Positions 6,714 to 9,111 of a stretch of 9,111 bases of DNA are shown piece by piece. The stretch lies in contig SBAT01000368.1 in assembly GCA_005240105.1 (NCBI GenBank), forward strand, positions 1-9,111, read 5' to 3'. Below the pieces are notes generated by a model. It was given only the letters and a program-made list of their open reading frames with translations. It did not search any database and was not told where the DNA came from. A program made the position numbers and the translations under genes. This DNA comes from Chloroflexota bacterium. Lineage in GTDB: Bacteria; Cyanobacteriota; Vampirovibrionia; Obscuribacterales; Obscuribacteraceae. Position 1 is the first letter of the stretch; each line of letters begins with the position of its first letter.

Positions 6714-7586
6714 TTATATTTTTGCTGCTACAGAAACTGGACTGAGCGAATGCAAAAATTCTCTAACGGCATTGACATATAACTGGCGATCAACATCGTA
6801 CATATTTATATGCCCGGCATTTGGCAAAACAGCAAAGCGTTTTGGTTCAGATGCTTCGGCGAAGAGTTCTTGTCCGTGAGCAAAAGGCACTGTTTCGTCA
6901 TTCATTCCATGAATAATTAGAAGCGGTTGGTGCTTGCCTCTCACGGCTCTGAGATTATTTAATTCCGGCTGTGGAAAGAGCCAGTCCGGGTACATATGCA
7001 GCAAAGGCACGTGTTCTTTGCCAATGCGTGCCAATGAACAAAAAGCGGATTGTAATACTAATGCTGCTGTTGGAACTTGTTTTGATAGATAGCTGGCAAC
7101 ACCAGAACCTAATGATTCACCATAATTGATTATGTCGCGACTATCCAGTCCGACTTCCTTAGTAAGGAAGCGATAGGCGGATAATCCATCCTGACAGATG
7201 CGCTTTACATTGGGCGAGCCTTCGCTGCGACCATATCCTTGATAGTCATATATGAATACGGAGGCTCCTGTTTCTAGAAGCGCACTGACTAAACCTGTAC
7301 GAGTGGCCAAGTTGCCACCGTTGCCATGACTGAAGAGGATAGTTTTATCGGCGCCTGGTGTTTCGAAAAACCAACCATGAAGCATCTTGCCGTTAGTAGA
7401 CGGGAAAAATACATCTTCGCGTTTGATACCAGTCAATGACTCAATGTGATATTCGCCGTTGGGATATTTGTCAGGACGAAACAGTACCGGTTTGTAGACC
7501 GGTACTGCCACGCGCGGTGATAGAACCAAATACAACGCTCCTAGTGCTGCCACTCCGGCTAACGGTGTTTTGGTTAATAGGTTCAT
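6714..7586 (-). CDS. Membrane-anchored alpha/beta hydrolase, BEM46/ABHD13-like
   Basis: This 290-residue hydrolase has an N-terminal hydrophobic segment (about 8-23) followed by the family-typical approach FFPSTNGKMLHGWFF (60-74). The oxyanion loop is SHGNGGN (86-92), followed by YDYQGYGRSEG (113-123). The nucleophile elbow is GESLGS (156-161) with Ser158, the acid is Asp230 in IIHGMNDETVPF, and the base is His259 in NAGHIN. This pattern matches the BEM46/ABHD13-like group, whose bacterial members mostly have unknown substrates. With no lipobox or clear cleavage site, an uncleaved anchor is the better reading, placing the enzyme at the outer face of the inner membrane. It is the middle gene of the operon: it starts 13 nt after the acetyltransferase stop and ends 4 nt before the next hydrolase. 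Only weak purine richness precedes the ATG. A perfect 10-bp inverted repeat lies in its early coding region (7482-7507). Confidence 0.9.
   Translation of the reverse strand: MNLLTKTPLAGVAALGALYLVLSPRVAVPVYKPVLFRPDKYPNGEYHIESLTGIKREDVFFPSTNGKMLHGWFFETPGADKTILFSHGNGGNLATRTGLVSALLETGASVFIYDYQGYGRSEGSPNVKRICQDGLSAYRFLTKEVGLDSRDIINYGESLGSGVASYLSKQVPTAALVLQSAFCSLARIGKEHVPLLHMYPDWLFPQPELNNLRAVRGKHQPLLIIHGMNDETVPFAHGQELFAEASEPKRFAVLPNAGHINMYDVDRQLYVNAVREFLHSLSPVSVAAKI
7482..7507. repeat. Perfect 10-bp inverted repeat inside hydrolase gene
   Basis: CAGTACCGGT (7482-7491) and ACCGGTACTG (7498-7507) are exact reverse complements separated by TTGTAG. They lie about 80-105 nt inside the BEM46-like coding region, over residues near VPVYKPV (28-34). 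In mRNA this would be a stable hairpin; in DNA it could be an operator-like site. It may also just reflect the repeated Val-Pro/Pro-Val codons. Confidence 0.5.
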
Positions 7587-7599
7587 TTTATTGCCGCTT

Positions 7600-8115
7600 T
7601 TAAATGATCTTTTGGAAGACTGCTATGTCAAGCCAGCGATCAAATTTGCGTCCCATTTCAGCTATTGTGCCGACTTTTTCGAAAGCGAAGTCACGAATCA
7701 ATCTGAGACTGGCTAGATTTTCAGTACAGATCAATACTATCACGCTGTGGTACTTAGATTCCTCTGCCCGCTTCATTAGCTCTGTCATGAGCTTCTTGCC
7801 GGTTCCGCGGCTGCGATGTTGAGGATGTATATACAAGGATGCTTCTACCGTATCTCGGCAGCGTGCATGATAGTAGGACAAGCTTATCCAACCTACGACT
7901 TGTCCTCTTGTTTCAGCAACAAGTACAGGTAAGTCTTGTCTTTCATGTTCGTTGAACCAATTCCAACGCTCAGCTTCAGCCATTTCTCTGGTATCAAAGC
8001 TGGCGGTTGATTGTCCAACCCAAAAATTGTAGATCCAATTTAGAGCAGCTAAATCAGTAACAGCTGCATCTCTTATGACAATCTGGTCGGCTTTTCTGGA
8101 GACTAAATTTGTCAT
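7600..8115 (-). CDS. GNAT N-acetyltransferase, phosphinothricin/methionine-sulfoximine type
   Basis: This cytoplasmic GNAT-fold enzyme of 171 residues transfers acetyl from acetyl-CoA to a primary amine. The protein follows the Pat/Bar/MnaT pattern throughout: IRDAAVTDLAAL at the start (14-25), TASFDT (37-42), PVLVAETRGQVVGWISLS (63-80), VEASLYIHPQHRSRG (90-104), and GRKFDRWLDIAVFQ near the end (155-168). The acetyl-CoA pyrophosphate loop R-x-x-G-x-G is residues 101-106 and Glu91 sits at the conserved position. Relatives acetylate phosphinothricin, methionine sulfoximine or methionine sulfone; the natural substrate here cannot be told. The frame is open upstream to 8334, but I use the ATG at 8115, because GAGGTG (8126-8121) lies five bases before it and conservation begins there. 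It is the first gene of the operon with the two hydrolases, with a good promoter about 55 nt upstream. Confidence 0.9.
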   Translation of the reverse strand: MTNLVSRKADQIVIRDAAVTDLAALNWIYNFWVGQSTASFDTREMAEAERWNWFNEHERQDLPVLVAETRGQVVGWISLSYYHARCRDTVEASLYIHPQHRSRGTGKKLMTELMKRAEESKYHSVIVLICTENLASLRLIRDFAFEKVGTIAEMGRKFDRWLDIAVFQKII

Positions 8116-8120
8116 TTGTT

Positions 8121-8126
8121 CACCTC
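8121..8126 (-). promoter_or_regulatory. Shine-Dalgarno site that sets the acetyltransferase start
   Basis: GAGGTG on the minus strand, five bases before the ATG at 8115. It decides for the 171-residue protein and against the 244-residue reading, whose first codons lie upstream of the promoter. Confidence 0.75.
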
Positions 8127-8135
8127 TATATCTAG

Positions 8136-8172
8136 AAGCAATGTTAAAGGGACACCAAAGATATTGCTTTGG
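8136..8172 (-). promoter_or_regulatory. Two mutually exclusive stem-loops in the operon leader
   Basis: In the predicted 5' leader, CCAAAG-CAATAT-CTTTGG (8172-8155, minus strand) is a perfect 6-bp stem at the very start of the transcript. AAGCAAT (8169-8163) can instead pair with ATTGCTT (8142-8136), a perfect 7-bp stem. The two pairings share bases 8163-8169, so only one can form at a time. The second ends about 10 nt before the ribosome site. The first could equally be an operator at the transcription start. Function is inferred only from the symmetry. Confidence 0.35.
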
Positions 8173-8176
8173 AAGG

Positions 8177-8205
8177 ATTATAACCTTTAAACCGCCATAT
8201 GATAA
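8177..8205 (-). promoter_or_regulatory. Sigma-70-type promoter of the acetyltransferase-hydrolase operon
   Basis: On the minus strand, TTATCA (8205-8200, four of six to TTGACA) is followed after exactly 17 bp by a perfect TATAAT (8182-8177). Transcription would begin near 8170, giving a leader of about 55 nt before the ATG at 8115. This is the best promoter match I found in the window. Confidence 0.65.
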
Positions 8206-8337
8206 CACAAATTTCACACTAGAATCCGCATGAATACTGGAAGACAGATAAATTCCGATCGACTGTTCTTGGAATGTATTGCAGCAACAAATCGCATGTA
8301 CAATTTGGCGGTTGGGGAAATTCGTAAATCGCATGAT

Positions 8338-8425
8338 GTCATTCTGAGCGAAACGCAGTGCAGCGAAGAATCTCGTAACTTAAGGCAGGAGATTCTTCGT
8401 CGCTTCGCTCCTCAGAATGACAAAA
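8338..8425. repeat. Dispersed palindromic repeat, copy 3 (compact form)
   Basis: The outer arms GTCATTCTGAG (8338-8348) and CTCAGAATGAC (8411-8421) pair perfectly, as do the inner arms CGAAGAATCTC (8364-8374) and GAGATTCTTCG (8389-8399). The loop is only 14 bases. The arms closely match those of copy 2 (TTCYGAGCGAAG ... GAATCT), making it the same subtype in a shorter form. It lies in the gap between the acetyltransferase operon and the TMEM14 gene. Its right edge is about 36 nt before the TMEM14 start codon. There is no coding capacity. Confidence 0.9.
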
Positions 8426-8446
8426 GCTGGTACACATAGTCAAAAC

Positions 8447-8450
8447 GGAG
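8447..8450 (+). promoter_or_regulatory. Shine-Dalgarno site supporting the GTG start
   Basis: GGAG seven bases before the GTG at 8458 supports a non-ATG start. The next in-frame ATG is nine codons into the first membrane helix. Confidence 0.6.
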
Positions 8451-8457
8451 AACAAAG

Positions 8458-8778
8458 GTGATTCAAATAGCGCAGATCACGGTGATGGTTCTGGCCATAT
8501 TCATATTTATAGGCGGAATAATTGGCTTCATGAAGGCAAAAAGTAAGCCCTCTCTCATCTCCGGAATAATAAGCGCAGGTTTGCTGGCTGGCTGCTATAG
8601 CTGGAGTCAAACGGATGCAAAGACTGCATTGATGGCGGCAGATGCGCTCGCAGTTCTACTTACTGTGATGTTCTACTTTCGCTGGGCGAAGAGCCGCAAA
8701 TTTATGCCTGCTGGACTTTTGATACTAGTATGTTCACTTGCTGCAGTGGTAATCACAATGGCGGTCACTGGTTCATAG
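8458..8778 (+). CDS. TMEM14-family small membrane protein
   Basis: This inner-membrane protein of 106 residues has four hydrophobic segments, at about 7-24, 32-48, 55-74 and 83-102, the usual TMEM14 size and layout. Family signatures are GFMKAKSKPSLISG (23-36), between helices 1 and 2, and the basic RWAKSRKFMPAG (75-86), before helix 4. TMEM14 proteins occur in cyanobacteria, some other bacteria and eukaryotes. The chloroplast relative FAX1 is implicated in fatty acid export and vertebrate TMEM14C in porphyrin transport, but no bacterial function is established, so none is assigned. The start is GTG with GGAG seven bases upstream. The gene stands alone, divergent from the acetyltransferase operon. 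A palindromic repeat ends about 36 nt before the start, leaving little room for a separate promoter. No terminator hairpin is evident after the stop. Confidence 0.88.
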   Translation: MIQIAQITVMVLAIFIFIGGIIGFMKAKSKPSLISGIISAGLLAGCYSWSQTDAKTALMAADALAVLLTVMFYFRWAKSRKFMPAGLLILVCSLAAVVITMAVTGS

Positions 8779-8868
8779 CTCGCGCAGATAGCAAAGCCTT
8801 AACGAGAATTCGTCAATTTCTTCACTGCTGACAACGGGTAGATAAGCCTCCTTGCAGCCTCATTTGGA

Positions 8869-8874
8869 TATAAT
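8869..8874 (+). promoter_or_regulatory. Candidate -10 box upstream of the last gene
   Basis: A perfect TATAAT would place the transcript start near 8881, about 70 nt before the ATG at 8952. No good -35 lies 16-18 bp upstream (TTGCAG at 8852-8857 is 11 bp away). The leader would begin in an 8-bp palindrome GTGCGCAC (8881-8888). It would contain a small hairpin CTTTG-TGTG-CAAAG (8912-8925), overlapped by the palindrome CAAAGCTTTG (8921-8930). Confidence 0.4.
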
Positions 8875-8951
8875 TTGACAGTGCGCACCAGACCTAGCTG
8901 TGTGTTTGGGTCTTTGTGTGCAAAGCTTTGTTCGCTGAAGGGAAACGAAAA

Positions 8952-9111
8952 ATGGAAGCAACAAAAGATGTCGTACAACCCGAAGGGTTCGGGAAAACGG
9001 CTAGACGTGATGCGTGGTGGATTGAGCCAATGCTTGTCGCTATTGGCTTTGGTTTGTTTATTGTCTACGCGACATTTCGTGTGTTCGAGAACAACTTTTA
9101 CGAATGGGGAC
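8952..9111 (+). CDS. Membrane protein, N-terminal 53 residues only
   Basis: The reading frame opens at ATG 8952 with GAAGGGA (8937-8943) eight bases upstream and runs off the window without a stop. About 23 polar residues precede TARRDAWWIEP (16-26), then a hydrophobic helix (about 27-42, PMLVAIGFGLFIVYAT), then VFENNFYEWG (44-53). The combination of a WW pair, one helix ending in VYAT and an aromatic, acidic exit resembles, from memory, small membrane proteins encoded beside succinate dehydrogenase/fumarate reductase genes in several bacterial phyla. That is a weak resemblance, since only the first helix is visible, and other membrane proteins cannot be excluded. It may be the first gene of an operon continuing to the right, as a -10 box and a clear leader precede it. 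Confidence 0.75.
   Translation, partial: MEATKDVVQPEGFGKTARRDAWWIEPMLVAIGFGLFIVYATFRVFENNFYEWG

Larger units (their letters stand above)
8206..8457. other. Intergenic stretch upstream of the TMEM14 gene
   Basis: Between the minus-strand operon promoter and the TMEM14-family start, the only structure I see is palindromic repeat copy 3 at 8338-8425. The first part (8206-8337) shows no convincing gene, promoter or RNA. An open frame on the plus strand (8230-8439) has no ribosome site and its second half is a translation of the repeat, so I do not call it a gene. Confidence 0.5.

Noticed and set aside
8116..8334. N-terminal extension of the acetyltransferase
   Set aside because: It would place the start upstream of the TATAAT promoter. 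The extension is not family-like, and the ATG at 8115 has a good ribosome site.
8230..8439. 69-codon open frame on the plus strand
   Set aside because: It has no ribosome site, and its second half is a translation of palindromic repeat copy 3, a common source of false ORFs.
8875..8903. TTGACA at 8875-8880 as a -35 box
   Set aside because: No -10-like hexamer lies 16-18 bp downstream; TATAAT at 8869 is the more likely promoter element.
1..9111. CRISPR array, tRNA, rRNA, transposase, phage or defence genes
   Set aside because: I looked for regularly spaced repeats, tRNA-like cloverleaf motifs and typical protein motifs on both strands and saw none.

Overview
The window looks like an ordinary bacterial chromosomal segment of moderate G+C content. 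It has nine genes on both strands, short intergenic gaps, good Shine-Dalgarno sites on most + strand genes, and no rRNA, tRNA, CRISPR, phage or transposase gene. A TMEM14-family membrane protein (common in cyanobacteria and eukaryotes), a mitochondrial-type aconitase, an AmpG-like permease and a DoxX protein fit a free-living, respiring Gram-negative-type bacterium. A non-photosynthetic cyanobacterial relative (Melainabacteria/Obscuribacterales) is possible, but this is a low-confidence guess from gene types alone.

Layout. Positions 1-826 (minus) hold the N-terminal 275 codons of an AmpG/PAT-type major facilitator permease, cut by the window edge. A palindromic repeat (877-1047) separates it from a divergently read class I SAM methyltransferase (1080-1868, plus). 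A DoxX-like membrane protein (1875-2351, minus) converges on the methyltransferase with a 6-nt gap. From the DoxX promoter region a dual-specificity-type phosphatase (2498-2983, plus) reads the other way, followed 80 nt later by a complete aconitase (3064-5337, plus). A large nested palindromic repeat (5341-5519) lies between the aconitase and a convergent minus-strand operon of three genes. In transcription order these are a Pat/Bar-like GNAT acetyltransferase (8115-7600), a membrane-anchored BEM46/ABHD13-like alpha/beta hydrolase (7586-6714), and a second anchored alpha/beta hydrolase with a long disordered linker (6709-5525). The gaps are only 13 and 4 nt, and a good sigma-70-type promoter precedes the operon. 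A third palindromic repeat (8338-8425) lies between this operon and a divergent TMEM14-family gene (8458-8778, plus). The window ends inside a new membrane protein gene (8952 onward).

How the genes work together. Aconitase is a core TCA enzyme and stands without other TCA genes in view. The truncated last gene resembles, from memory only, small membrane proteins found beside succinate dehydrogenase genes, so a respiratory cluster may begin there. The three-gene operon pairs an N-acetyltransferase with two hydrolases predicted to face the periplasm. Their substrates are unknown, and this is the most system-like group in the window. The most striking non-coding signal is a family of long imperfect palindromes with arms starting CTTTGTCAT. 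They occur three times in about 7.5 kb, always between genes, once as one palindrome nested in another. Two of them end about 36 nt upstream of a start codon, so they probably lie in mRNA leaders. No clearly new defence or mobile system is visible.
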